From: Rickettsiales bacterium
GTDB taxonomy: Bacteria; Pseudomonadota; Alphaproteobacteria; Rickettsiales; Rickettsiaceae
NCBI GenBank assembly: GCA_002402195.1
Contig: NVVL01000055.1
Location: 1-33,473, forward strand
Direction: 5' to 3'
DNA: 33,473 nt
A program made the translations under genes and the position numbers. This document shows, one piece after another, positions 23,730 through 30,375 of this stretch. Position 1 is the stretch's first letter. Every line of letters starts with the position of its first letter. The notes under the pieces were generated by a model that was not told the DNA's origin, did no database searches, and saw only the letters and a program-made list of their open reading frames with translations.

Positions 23730-23856
23730 TGCAGCTCTCGGCGGGGTAGTAAGAGCCAAGTAGCCCGGTGGTGATCAACGTAGCAAGCGAAGCGCGCGGG
23801 TTGACGCCGCTGGGCCCGACGCCGAAGGCGTCGCTAGGCAAGTAGTTTTTAGACAT
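23719..23856 (-). CDS. possible 45-residue protein
   Basis: ATG 23856 opens MSKNYLPSDAFGVGPSGVNP and runs 45 codons to TAG 23719, overlapping the proposed start of the next gene by 11 bases. The sequence is low in charge and ends in SYYPAESCSER. No Shine-Dalgarno sequence is seen, only an A-rich stretch. Codon content is similar to its neighbours. Its DNA includes a 6-bp GACGCC/GGCGTC stem around TTC. It helps explain an otherwise gene-free 234 bases. Confidence 0.4.
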   Translation of the reverse strand: MSKNYLPSDAFGVGPSGVNPRASLATLITTGLLGSYYPAESCSER

Positions 23857-23914
23857 TGTTTTGAATTGGTTTTTGTAAGGTGAAAGTTTTTGTTAAGCCC
23901 ATGCCCTCGCGCAC
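23849..23914 (-). CDS. possible 21-residue leader peptide with leaderless GTG
   Basis: A GTG at 23914 lies 8 bases after a promoter-like -10 and opens 21 codons that end at 23849, overlapping the ATG of the 45-residue frame by 8 bases. The peptide is Lys/Gln/Thr-rich (LTKTFTLQKPIQNNV). It may couple translation to the next frame. Length alone gives no support; the only arguments are promoter spacing and the overlap. Confidence 0.25.
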   Translation of the reverse strand: MREGMGLTKTFTLQKPIQNNV

Positions 23915-23922
23915 CGGCCGCG

Positions 23923-23950
23923 GTTTTACCCAAAAAACGCTATAACGCAA
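23923..23950 (-). promoter_or_regulatory. candidate promoter for the helicase-primase-SSB block
   Basis: Minus strand: TTGCGT (23950-23945), 16-base spacer, TAAAAC (23928-23923). The -35 is identical to that at 18012, and the -10 is weaker. It lies in the gap after the UvsW-like stop (23963), the natural place for a promoter of the genes from 23.86 kb down to SSB. A TTTTTT tract in the spacer could belong to weak termination of the upstream operon. Confidence 0.4.
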
Positions 23951-23962
23951 GCTAGACCCATG

Positions 23963-25828
23963 TCAGGTACTACTGAGTACAGAATAGCCATACCGCGTGT
24001 ATATTCGCACGCGAGCGTCTGAATGGCCTTCAAGCCACCTGTGACCCCGGTCGAGGTAGTCGTAGATGGTGAATTCGGTTTTATTCGCGGTGACCCGCGA
24101 TCCGCGACCGGCACCCTGGATGACCTGGATGGTGCTCTTACCGCCACAGGCGTAGACCACCGACGCCAGCGAGGGTATGTCTACGCCTTCACGGAACACA
24201 CCGTTGGCTACCAACACGTCCAAATCGCCATCGCGAACACGTTGGACGAGCTCCGCGCGGTTCGCTTTACTGGCTGCCCCCCAAGCAAACTCCACTGTGA
24301 GGCCAGCCTGCTCAATGGCATCGCGCAAGATACGCCCGTGGGAGAGTAAATCAACGAACACCATCGCGGGCTTCTGGCAGGCCAGCACATCGCGCAGCAC
24401 TGCAGCGTTACGCACGGCAGACTCCGCGATATAGGCCTTGCGGACCGCTACCCAGGTGCGGCTGGCTAGCCCCTTCTTCTGCTTGACCTCGGTCACCCTC
24501 ACCGTCGCGCGGGCAACAAAACCCGCGTCCATAAGCGAGCGGGGGGTGACGTTGTAGACCACTGATCCCGTCTGAGCCACGGCCATCAGGCTCTTACCGT
24601 CACCACGGTCGAGGGGCGTACCCGACAGACCTATTCGGTAGTAGGCGTTCGGCATAGCCTCACTTACCTCCATAAAGCTACCTGCAGGTAATACATGAGT
24701 TTCATCAATCACCACGCCCTGAACATGCTGCAGGGCGTTGCGGCACTCTGGGTTAGAGAGCGCCCGGTACAACGTCTGGAACGTGCAGAATGAAACTCGG
24801 TCACCTAGCTCCCAGTTGCCCCGGCCTAGCCACGTGTGGCCGCTACCATCACCACGAGCTTCCCAGCGCTGCTGGATGTCCTCAGCCAAGTGGCTGCGGT
24901 GCACGAGGAACAGCCATTTACACGGGATAGCCTTGCAGATCCCCACAACCATTTCCCCTTTGCCCGAGTTGTGGGTGATGGTGAAATCGTCCAGTAGGTA
25001 CCGGCCGTCACCGTCAAGGGTGAACCCGAAATAGTCGTCTTCGGGCAGGTGTTCCACAGTGAACCCGAACTGGTTCAGGTCTTCTGTGAAAACCCCTGGG
25101 ACCGAACTCTTTCGGGGGAGTCCTGCGCAGCGCACGAGTTTATGCACGTGTTTTTTCGTTCGGCTCCAGTCCAGCCAGTCACGTACCCTGACGTCCACGA
25201 GTTTGCCCGCCAGCGAGGTGTCGTCGTTGGTGCGCACAAGCGTGAGTACGTGGTCTAGGTTGACCACCCACGGGTCACCTTTTTTGGGTACGACGCGCAC
25301 CATCTTTTGCCTGCCTCTACACAGGTGTGCGACCCGCCTAGGCTCGCCGTCGGGACCCATCAAATACTCTCCCGGGCGCACATCTTCCACCGCGCGGGGT
25401 GAACCGTCGTACATCAGGATTTTCTGACCTCTCGCGTGGCAGCCGGTGGGCGCACGGATGATGCCTCTCCCGCTCTTGATGGCGGCAACGATGGCGTCGA
25501 ATTGGTAGGGCCTCCCGTCCAACAGTCGTGTTTTTAGCCACCCGAGCTCTGCGTCAGCCAGGTGTTCATCCCAGTTGCGTGGGTGCGGCCGCTGCCGGGT
25601 GTCGATGCGCTTGACGTCGAACCCAGCGGCCTTGGCGTGCTTCTCTACCAGCGGTACCAGCCCGGTGGGGAAACGCCGGTGGCGTTTGCTCAGTAGCCTC
25701 ACAGTGCCCACGCCCATGGCCCGCTCCCGAGCACTGTCCTCGTAGCTGAGGAAGTTCCATAGCCACTGGATCTCCTGGACCTCTGCCTTAGCGATGGTTG
25801 TGTACAAATTGTTTACGCGTAACCACAT
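23963..25828 (-). CDS. UvsW-like SF2 DNA helicase interrupted by an intein
   Basis: A 621-codon frame encoding a 463-residue helicase plus a 158-residue intein. Extein motifs: LLDGRPYQFDAIVAAIKSGRG (Q-motif region), IIRAPTG joined after splicing to SGKGEMVVGI to rebuild Walker A, DEAD-box motif VVIDETH, motif III GLSGTP, and motif VI QVIQGAGRGSR. UvsW helicases remodel branched DNA, reverse forks and dissolve R-loops in T4-like recombination-dependent replication. The N-terminus overlaps the zinc-finger gene by 16 bases. The intein breaks the P-loop exactly, so ATPase activity should depend on splicing. Confidence 0.9.
   Translation of the reverse strand: MWLRVNNLYTTIAKAEVQEIQWLWNFLSYEDSARERAMGVGTVRLLSKRHRRFPTGLVPLVEKHAKAAGFDVKRIDTRQRPHPRNWDEHLADAELGWLKTRLLDGRPYQFDAIVAAIKSGRGIIRAPTGCHARGQKILMYDGSPRAVEDVRPGEYLMGPDGEPRRVAHLCRGRQKMVRVVPKKGDPWVVNLDHVLTLVRTNDDTSLAGKLVDVRVRDWLDWSRTKKHVHKLVRCAGLPRKSSVPGVFTEDLNQFGFTVEHLPEDDYFGFTLDGDGRYLLDDFTITHNSGKGEMVVGICKAIPCKWLFLVHRSHLAEDIQQRWEARGDGSGHTWLGRGNWELGDRVSFCTFQTLYRALSNPECRNALQHVQGVVIDETHVLPAGSFMEVSEAMPNAYYRIGLSGTPLDRGDGKSLMAVAQTGSVVYNVTPRSLMDAGFVARATVRVTEVKQKKGLASRTWVAVRKAYIAESAVRNAAVLRDVLACQKPAMVFVDLLSHGRILRDAIEQAGLTVEFAWGAASKANRAELVQRVRDGDLDVLVANGVFREGVDIPSLASVVYACGGKSTIQVIQGAGRGSRVTANKTEFTIYDYLDRGHRWLEGHSDARVRIYTRYGYSVLSST
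24968..25441 (-). other. mini-intein in the Walker A motif of the UvsW-like helicase
   Basis: Residues 130-287 of the helicase frame. Block A starts with the nucleophile Cys in CHARGQKILMYDGSPRAVED. Block B is WVVNLDHVLTLV with the conserved His. Block F is DYFGFTLDGDGRYLLDDFTI, and block G is THN followed by Ser+1. At 158 residues it has no room for a LAGLIDADG or HNH endonuclease, so it is a mini-intein. The insertion lies between APTG and SGKG of the P-loop, a common intein site in ATPases. In block B the usual Thr (TxxH) appears to be Asn, as NLDH. Splicing is predicted, not shown. Confidence 0.93.
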
Positions 25829-26085
25829 CTGCCGGATCTCCCTATGTGTCCCCTGATATTCATCTGTGACTCTAGGTAGCAGACGTCACACTGTAGGTGG
25901 GGCATTGGATCGTTGTTGCACGCCAACTCGTAGGGGTCAGCGCTCAGCTCTCCTTCAGTCGTCAGGCTCCCCCCACAGTTGCAACAACGCCTAGGCCTCG
26001 AACCGGCACATGTGGGGCACGGCCGGTGCCCCTCAAGCCGTAGTTGTGTGTCGTGCACCCGCTGCTCATCGGTGAGTTCGATCAC
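25813..26085 (-). CDS. zinc-finger protein, 90 residues
   Basis: Contains CPTC, CCNCG, a single Cys in ELACNND and CDVC (residues about 23-68), enough for one or two zinc sites of the ribbon type. The N-terminus is a charged helix (ELTDEQRVHDTQLRLEGH), the C-terminus short and basic. It overlaps the HTH gene by four bases and the helicase by 16. DNA or protein binding is likely; the exact role is unknown. Confidence 0.7.
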   Translation of the reverse strand: MIELTDEQRVHDTQLRLEGHRPCPTCAGSRPRRCCNCGGSLTTEGELSADPYELACNNDPMPHLQCDVCYLESQMNIRGHIGRSGRCGYA

Positions 26086-26267
26086 TCTTCAGCCAGGAAC
26101 ACCTCAATTGAGGTGAGCGAGATGTAGGATTTTCCGGCCTTCTTTTTGGAGGCCACGAGGCCTTTGAACATCCAATTCCTCATTGTGTGGTACGGGACGC
26201 CAGCACGGTCAGCCGCTCCCGAGATGGTGAGGTACCCCTGAGCCGCCATCTGAGCCGCGATACTCAC
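26082..26267 (-). CDS. small helix-turn-helix DNA-binding protein (MerR/excisionase-like)
   Basis: 61 residues with the winged-helix pattern of MerR/excisionase proteins: YLTISGAADRAGVPYHTMRN (helix-turn-helix), a WMFKGLVASKKKAGKSYIS wing and a final SLTSIEVFLAEE helix. These proteins bind DNA as regulators or architectural factors. No integrase is present, so excisionase function is unlikely; a phage transcription regulator is more plausible. Four-base overlaps on both sides place it inside the operon. Confidence 0.75.
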   Translation of the reverse strand: MSIAAQMAAQGYLTISGAADRAGVPYHTMRNWMFKGLVASKKKAGKSYISLTSIEVFLAEE

Positions 26268-26935
26268 TGATCGTCTCCGTCCAAACCTGCGATTGCACGG
26301 AATCCCTTTGCGAGGTCCCGGTTCCCCTTGCCTCCTGCACGGCGCAGGCGCCCTTTCGCGAGCTTGAGCTCCCTCGCTGTAGCTAGGGTGACCTCCAGCA
26401 CAAACACCTTGTCTGGCTTGTCTCTCGCCACTTCAGTGGCCATGGCATCGTCTAGCAGCGACGCTTCATCCAGCTCCAACGTGGCCCCAGATAGCGCTTC
26501 GAGTTCGTCAATTGTAAAGCCCGTGACATCGAGGTCCACAAGCTCCCTCCCTGCTTCCAGCAGAAAGTCTATCTCCGTTGAGACCAAGCTCAGATCCAGC
26601 TGCCCCCGGTTGTTGTTCAGCGACAGCGTGAGCTCGATGCGCTCAACGGTGGTGAGTCCTGATGCGTCCAGACACGGTACTGGTGAGGAGGGGTCCCACA
26701 ATTCGCGCAGCGCCCGTACCCGATGGTGGCCATCTGTGATGACCCACTCACTTGAAGTTGGGTCCTCTCGGTACACCACTATCTCCTGCGCAAGACCATT
26801 CCTAGCAATGAACTTTTTCAGCGCCGCGTACTTGTGTACGGGCATGACGTTAGAGTTGCGCGGGGCATCCCTAATCGTGTTCAGGGGCGTAACGAGGCGT
26901 GGCAGGGAGCTTGCAGTGATGTGGTCAACAGTCAT
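26264..26935 (-). CDS. second ParB/Srx-fold protein
   Basis: 223 residues from ATG 26935, which has AGGAAG seven bases upstream. The N-terminal part follows the ParB pattern: VTPLNTIRDAPRNSNVMP, KKFIARNGLAQEIVVY and the signature WVITDGHHRVRALREL. A helical domain with acidic stretches (ELEALSGATLELDEASLLDD) follows, and the end is basic. It differs clearly from the ParB-like protein at 6363. Such proteins in phages may be DNA-binding, CTP-binding or nucleases. It overlaps the sigma-like gene by 11 bases. Confidence 0.72.
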   Translation of the reverse strand: MTVDHITASSLPRLVTPLNTIRDAPRNSNVMPVHKYAALKKFIARNGLAQEIVVYREDPTSSEWVITDGHHRVRALRELWDPSSPVPCLDASGLTTVERIELTLSLNNNRGQLDLSLVSTEIDFLLEAGRELVDLDVTGFTIDELEALSGATLELDEASLLDDAMATEVARDKPDKVFVLEVTLATARELKLAKGRLRRAGGKGNRDLAKGFRAIAGLDGDDQ

Positions 26936-27560
26936 TGAACGTCTTCCTGTACGGCTCCCTGTATGGCTCAAGCTCTCTACGGAGGGCTTTTCTAGCCTCC
27001 GCGGTCTGCCGGCGTAGTTCGGGGAGTAGTTCGGGCTTGCCTAGCAGCTTAGCAGCCACTCTCACTGAGAGAGCTTGTTTCAGAGGCAGTCGTGCTAGAG
27101 GGTAGTCCATCAGTACTCTACCCATTGCGACGTCAACCGCATCGCGCCGCTGCGTCCGGGCGTACTCCTCTTCTATACCGCACCGGTCGGTGTCAACTCC
27201 CCCAGACTGCCAGTCTGGGTGGTCCTCCGACAGTAGTCTCGTACCCCGCACTCTCCCGTATCTGACCTGTGGTGGGATGGCCTTCTTCGGAATCGAAACC
27301 GGGATACCAGTCTTCCACATGTACATCGACACGCGTACGTAGACCACACGATAAACCCACCCCCGCAGACCCTTGACCGACTGCTCAGGGCACTTCACCC
27401 AATAAGACTGGTACGCAGGGAGGGCGTGTAGCCAACCCTCTTGCACCAGATCCTCGACTCCCTGAGCACCTCGGTGGCTACGGATAGCGAACTTCTCCGC
27501 GATATCACGAACCACGGATCCTACCGCCGCGATGTGGATAGCGGTCATTACACGGGCCAC
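26925..27560 (-). CDS. putative phage sigma factor (sigma-70 region 2-like)
   Basis: 211 residues starting at GTG 27560, which has GGAGG at an 8-base spacing; ATG 27548 is an alternative. Residues ~15-85 resemble sigma region 2: a helix with VVRDIAEKFAIR, the DLVQEGWLHAL motif at 37-47 (compare the DL-x-QEG core-binding motif), then GWVYRVVYVRVSMYMW in the place of regions 2.3/2.4. The C-terminal third is helical and basic and could be region 4, but no clear HTH is seen. If real it would direct host RNA polymerase to phage promoters. A 9-bp inverted repeat lies in the gene at 27201-27219. Confidence 0.6.
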   Translation of the reverse strand: MARVMTAIHIAAVGSVVRDIAEKFAIRSHRGAQGVEDLVQEGWLHALPAYQSYWVKCPEQSVKGLRGWVYRVVYVRVSMYMWKTGIPVSIPKKAIPPQVRYGRVRGTRLLSEDHPDWQSGGVDTDRCGIEEEYARTQRRDAVDVAMGRVLMDYPLARLPLKQALSVRVAAKLLGKPELLPELRRQTAEARKALRRELEPYREPYRKTFNDC

Positions 27561-28421
27561 TTACTCACCCTCCAGCAGTGTCTGGGACACCACAGCCGAG
27601 GCGTTGTCCAGAGCGGTGATGACCCCGTCCAGCGTACCGTCCATAAACTCGGCGTACGCACCAAGCTTGATTTTGACTTTGACCAGCTCAGCGAGATGCG
27701 TACGCCGGGCACGCTTTCCCGGCGAACCCTCCATGAGTTCCTGAGCACGCTGTGTGGCAGCCTCGACCTCGTGGCGCAGTGCGCTGATGATGGCCTCGGC
27801 AGTCTCCCTGGAGCTCATCGCAGGAATCTCGTAGACCACATGCTCGGAGCAAGCACGTAACGCCATCACTGCAGCACGAAACTGCAGCACCCGTGCACCG
27901 GGGAGGTAGTAGAAGCCTCCCCTTGGACGCATGCGCACAGCGTGACTCTTGTCGAGTAACTCGGTGAGCCACACGGAGATCTCCCGTGTGTCGAAGCACC
28001 CCCGGCGGGCTGAGTATTCGTTGGAGATTTCAGCGCACAGCGGGTGCGCAGAGTCGCTGTACACCACCTCTCCGTCATCCCCCAGGTGCACGCGCAGTTT
28101 GCCTGAGTACACTGGTGTCGAAGCACCCCCGTCGGGCTCCTCCCGGTACACCAGCTGAAAGTCTCCTCTGCAGCTGTCTAACAGCACCTCTCGTCTGCGC
28201 CCGGCCACGATCTTCACCGCTCTCGCCAACATCTCTCGCTCCCCGGCGAGTTTGGGTCCGGACTCTGGGGGAATGTCTGCCATGTCTTCCAACGCAGTTA
28301 GAAGTTCGGTCGCTGGTACCCGGCCACTGAGTGACCAGTAGACGATGCACCCGGTAGACTGGCCGTCGGATACTGCGGATACGTCGTTGCGTACGGTGGT
28401 GGATGGGTGGATGTCGGTCAT
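27561..28421 (-). CDS. conserved-looking phage protein beside MoxR, unknown
   Basis: 286 residues; AGGAG lies upstream of ATG 28421, and the stop adjoins the sigma-like start. The N-terminal part has VYWSLSGRVPATELLTALED, a pattern I have seen in phage proteins that sit with MoxR/VWA genes. The middle is beta-rich (GFYYLPGARVLQF), and the C-terminus is a long helix (ISALRHEVEAATQRAQELME). It may be a substrate or adaptor of the MoxR/VWA pair. That is inference from neighbourhood; no catalytic motif is seen. Confidence 0.65.
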   Translation of the reverse strand: MTDIHPSTTVRNDVSAVSDGQSTGCIVYWSLSGRVPATELLTALEDMADIPPESGPKLAGEREMLARAVKIVAGRRREVLLDSCRGDFQLVYREEPDGGASTPVYSGKLRVHLGDDGEVVYSDSAHPLCAEISNEYSARRGCFDTREISVWLTELLDKSHAVRMRPRGGFYYLPGARVLQFRAAVMALRACSEHVVYEIPAMSSRETAEAIISALRHEVEAATQRAQELMEGSPGKRARRTHLAELVKVKIKLGAYAEFMDGTLDGVITALDNASAVVSQTLLEGE

Positions 28422-28458
28422 GGGCTGGCACTCTCCTCTTTGGCGTTATGGGGGGGGG

Positions 28459-29658
28459 CTAAGCGACCTTGATAACTTTGGTGATCAAGGGCTCGATGCG
28501 GGACATCACGGCGAACGCGTTCGATTTGTTGCCCGCAAACAGGCGTGTGTCCCATCGCTTGAGCACCATCATCTTGGCGGACGGGATGATAAGCTCGGCT
28601 GCCTTAGCCTCCGTCACGTGAAGACAGAGCGCCCAGTAAGCGTCCACGTGTGAGAGCCACTGGTCGTGCTCTGGGGACCCCTCCTCAGTGTGAGTGGACA
28701 AGATGTACGCTGCGCAACTGGAGAGCACAGCCATCGTCCGGTCCAAACGTACCGGGGCATGTGTAAACTTCACTTTCCCCGCGAGCACGTCCAATGCCTT
28801 GGGGAGGTCCACGTTCTTGACGAACTCGATGAACTCGCCCGCGGGTCCCTGGCCTATGAAGGCCGTGACGAACAGGTGGCGTTCGGCAGGCGTCAATCCA
28901 TTGACTAGACCTCCAGCGTAGGCCCTTGTGGCCATCTCCCACGTACGCCGTGATGGCCACGCTAGGGAGCTTTCCCCTGCGTCTACCAAAGGCATCTTGT
29001 GCAGTACCGACCCACGCTCCGAGATGAATGCCCCCACCAAACCCTTCGCGTCGGCGAACGCTTCGGGCCAGGCTTCCATCACGAGCTTTTCTCTTGCGAG
29101 AGCCGACATGACGGGAGGGCTGTTGTCCTCTGAGCCGCTCAACAGCCACTCAACCCACGCACGAGCGTCGCCCGGGTCCCACTGCAGGTGACCAAACCGG
29201 TTGGCTAGTGGGATGGCCAGCTCTTGCGCGTTGGCCGCGCAGTCCACAGGGTTAGCAGCCATCATGAACCGCACACGAGGGTTCACGTCGACGTCGCCGG
29301 CCTTTCCCTCCAACGTGATGCGCATCAAGGCGGCGTGCGCTGCGTTGCTGCAACTGGTGGCCTCGTCGAAGAGCTGCACCGCGCCGCTCATGGCGTTGAC
29401 CTTGTGGATCCACGGTGGAGGCAGCGCGTTCACCATCGTGCGTTCCTCGTTTGGGATTGGGTACCCCGCGAGGTCCGCAGGCTCGCAAATGGACGCGATG
29501 GTGGAGTTGAATCCCAGACCGCACTCGTGTGCGATGTCCCGGATCATTCCGGACTTGGCCACTCCTGGCTCACCCCAGGCGATGAGAGGTAGTCCCCAGC
29601 GCCCGTTGAGGCCTGGAGTAAAGAGAGACGCTTTTACGATACTACTTTGGTTTGCCAT
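28459..29658 (-). CDS. MoxR-type AAA+ ATPase
   Basis: 399 residues from ATG 29658 (MANQSSIVKASLF). Walker A is GEPGVAKS at residues 29-36, with Ala in place of the usual Gly before Lys; Walker B is VQLFDEAT and sensor 1 VRFMMAANP. A C-terminal helical lid domain completes the MoxR layout. MoxR ATPases act with VWA-domain proteins to remodel or insert cofactors into client complexes; the VWA partner is at 30375-31745. A run of nine C on the coding strand follows its stop codon (28450-28458). Confidence 0.85.
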   Translation of the reverse strand: MANQSSIVKASLFTPGLNGRWGLPLIAWGEPGVAKSGMIRDIAHECGLGFNSTIASICEPADLAGYPIPNEERTMVNALPPPWIHKVNAMSGAVQLFDEATSCSNAAHAALMRITLEGKAGDVDVNPRVRFMMAANPVDCAANAQELAIPLANRFGHLQWDPGDARAWVEWLLSGSEDNSPPVMSALAREKLVMEAWPEAFADAKGLVGAFISERGSVLHKMPLVDAGESSLAWPSRRTWEMATRAYAGGLVNGLTPAERHLFVTAFIGQGPAGEFIEFVKNVDLPKALDVLAGKVKFTHAPVRLDRTMAVLSSCAAYILSTHTEEGSPEHDQWLSHVDAYWALCLHVTEAKAAELIIPSAKMMVLKRWDTRLFAGNKSNAFAVMSRIEPLITKVIKVA

Positions 29659-29679
29659 GGTTTTTTTGCTTTGCGGTGG

Positions 29680-29704
29680 GGTGGGCCCCACCGGGTGATT
29701 TATA
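29680..29704 (-). promoter_or_regulatory. candidate promoter and palindromic operator before the MoxR gene
   Basis: On the minus strand TATAAA (29704-29699) is followed at once by a palindrome, GGTGGGGCCCACC (29692-29680, 6-bp arms and a 1-base centre), placed on the predicted transcription start. No good -35 is found at 16-18 bases. A TTGTAA lies 20 bases upstream. The MoxR ATG is about 20 bases further on, without a Shine-Dalgarno sequence. The palindrome could be a repressor site. Confidence 0.4.
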
Positions 29705-29710
29705 CTTAGC

Positions 29711-30148
29711 CTATAAACGTCGGGTTACAAGGAGAAACTGGTTTTCTTGTGCGCTTCGCTCCATCCGGCACTGCGTCATGAACACCGACTGAGCCTTGGG
29801 GGAGAGGGATAGTTCGCGCGTTTCAGCGTACGTGAGGTCCGAAATGTACGCCTCGTTGAGCCATTCGGGCACGTAATGTCTCGAAACAATACCGAACTGG
29901 ATCTTGCGAATACGTATTAGAAGACAGTACGCGCGATCCACGACATACTTCGGGTCCCGACATCGAGTGAGGTCTATGTACCCCCGGCCAATAAGCTCTA
30001 CCTCCCTCACTGTGGGCGATCGGGTACGGCTCCGGGGCTTGCGTACTGTCGGGTACGTTGCAGCCAGGGCCTTGCGGCACTGAAGAAGAGCCCTCATCAC
30101 TCGCGTCTGAACAATGCGCCTTTGATCTGGCGACTGGTCTGGCGACAA
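29711..30148 (-). CDS. hypothetical basic protein, 145 residues
   Basis: The frame opens at TTG 30148, directly after the TAA of a 15-codon frame that is itself coupled to the zinc-finger gene; an internal ATG at residue 18 is an alternative. The protein is Arg-rich (TVRKPRSRTRSPTVREVEL) with a helical centre (DRAYCLLIRIRKIQFGIV). Nucleic-acid binding is possible from composition. No family is recognised. Confidence 0.6.
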   Translation of the reverse strand: MSPDQSPDQRRIVQTRVMRALLQCRKALAATYPTVRKPRSRTRSPTVREVELIGRGYIDLTRCRDPKYVVDRAYCLLIRIRKIQFGIVSRHYVPEWLNEAYISDLTYAETRELSLSPKAQSVFMTQCRMERSAQENQFLLVTRRL

Positions 30149-30196
30149 TTACTGGGAAGCCTCGTTGAGTACTGCTAGTTCTTTGGCGTAGTTCAT
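30149..30196 (-). CDS. possible 15-residue coupled reading frame
   Basis: ATG 30196 overlaps the zinc-finger stop as ATGA and runs 15 codons (MNYAKELAVLNEASQ) to TAA, which abuts the TTG of the next gene. It may be a tiny protein or a translational bridge to the 145-residue gene. The evidence is the exact overlap at both ends only. Confidence 0.3.
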   Translation of the reverse strand: MNYAKELAVLNEASQ

Positions 30197-30375
30197 GGGT
30201 ACTTCACCCAGTAGTCGGACGTTTTTGGTGTGAACCCTCCGAGGCGAAGTTGCGTCCTGTACACGCTCTGACAGGGGACACAGCAAAAATGCCGGAGTTG
30301 TATAGATAACCGGACCGATTCGAAGGTATTCAATATGTTGAGCGGAAGGTCACCTCCGCAAACATCACAGCCCAT
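30193..30375 (-). CDS. small zinc-finger protein, 60 residues
   Basis: Starts with MGCDVCGGDLP and has a second CCVPC knuckle at about residues 31-35, giving a four-Cys zinc site with a 25-residue spacer (NILNTFESVRLSIQLRHF). Its ATG shares a base with the VWA-protein stop (TGATG). It probably binds DNA or a protein partner of the MoxR/VWA group. Function unknown. Confidence 0.7.
   Translation of the reverse strand: MGCDVCGGDLPLNILNTFESVRLSIQLRHFCCVPCQSVYRTQLRLGGFTPKTSDYWVKYP

Noticed and set aside
23825..23840. GACGCC-TTC-GGCGTC stem as a terminator
   Set aside because: Only six base pairs, no T-run, and it lies in a plausible small reading frame.
26328..27017. Plus-strand open frame of 229 codons
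   Set aside because: Antisense to the ParB-like gene, Ser-rich by mirror of Asp/Glu/Leu codons; no promoter or ribosome site.
29696..29720. Plus-strand CTATAAAC resembling the leaderless promoters
   Set aside because: No -35 at 16-18 bases upstream and no plus-strand ATG follows at the right distance.
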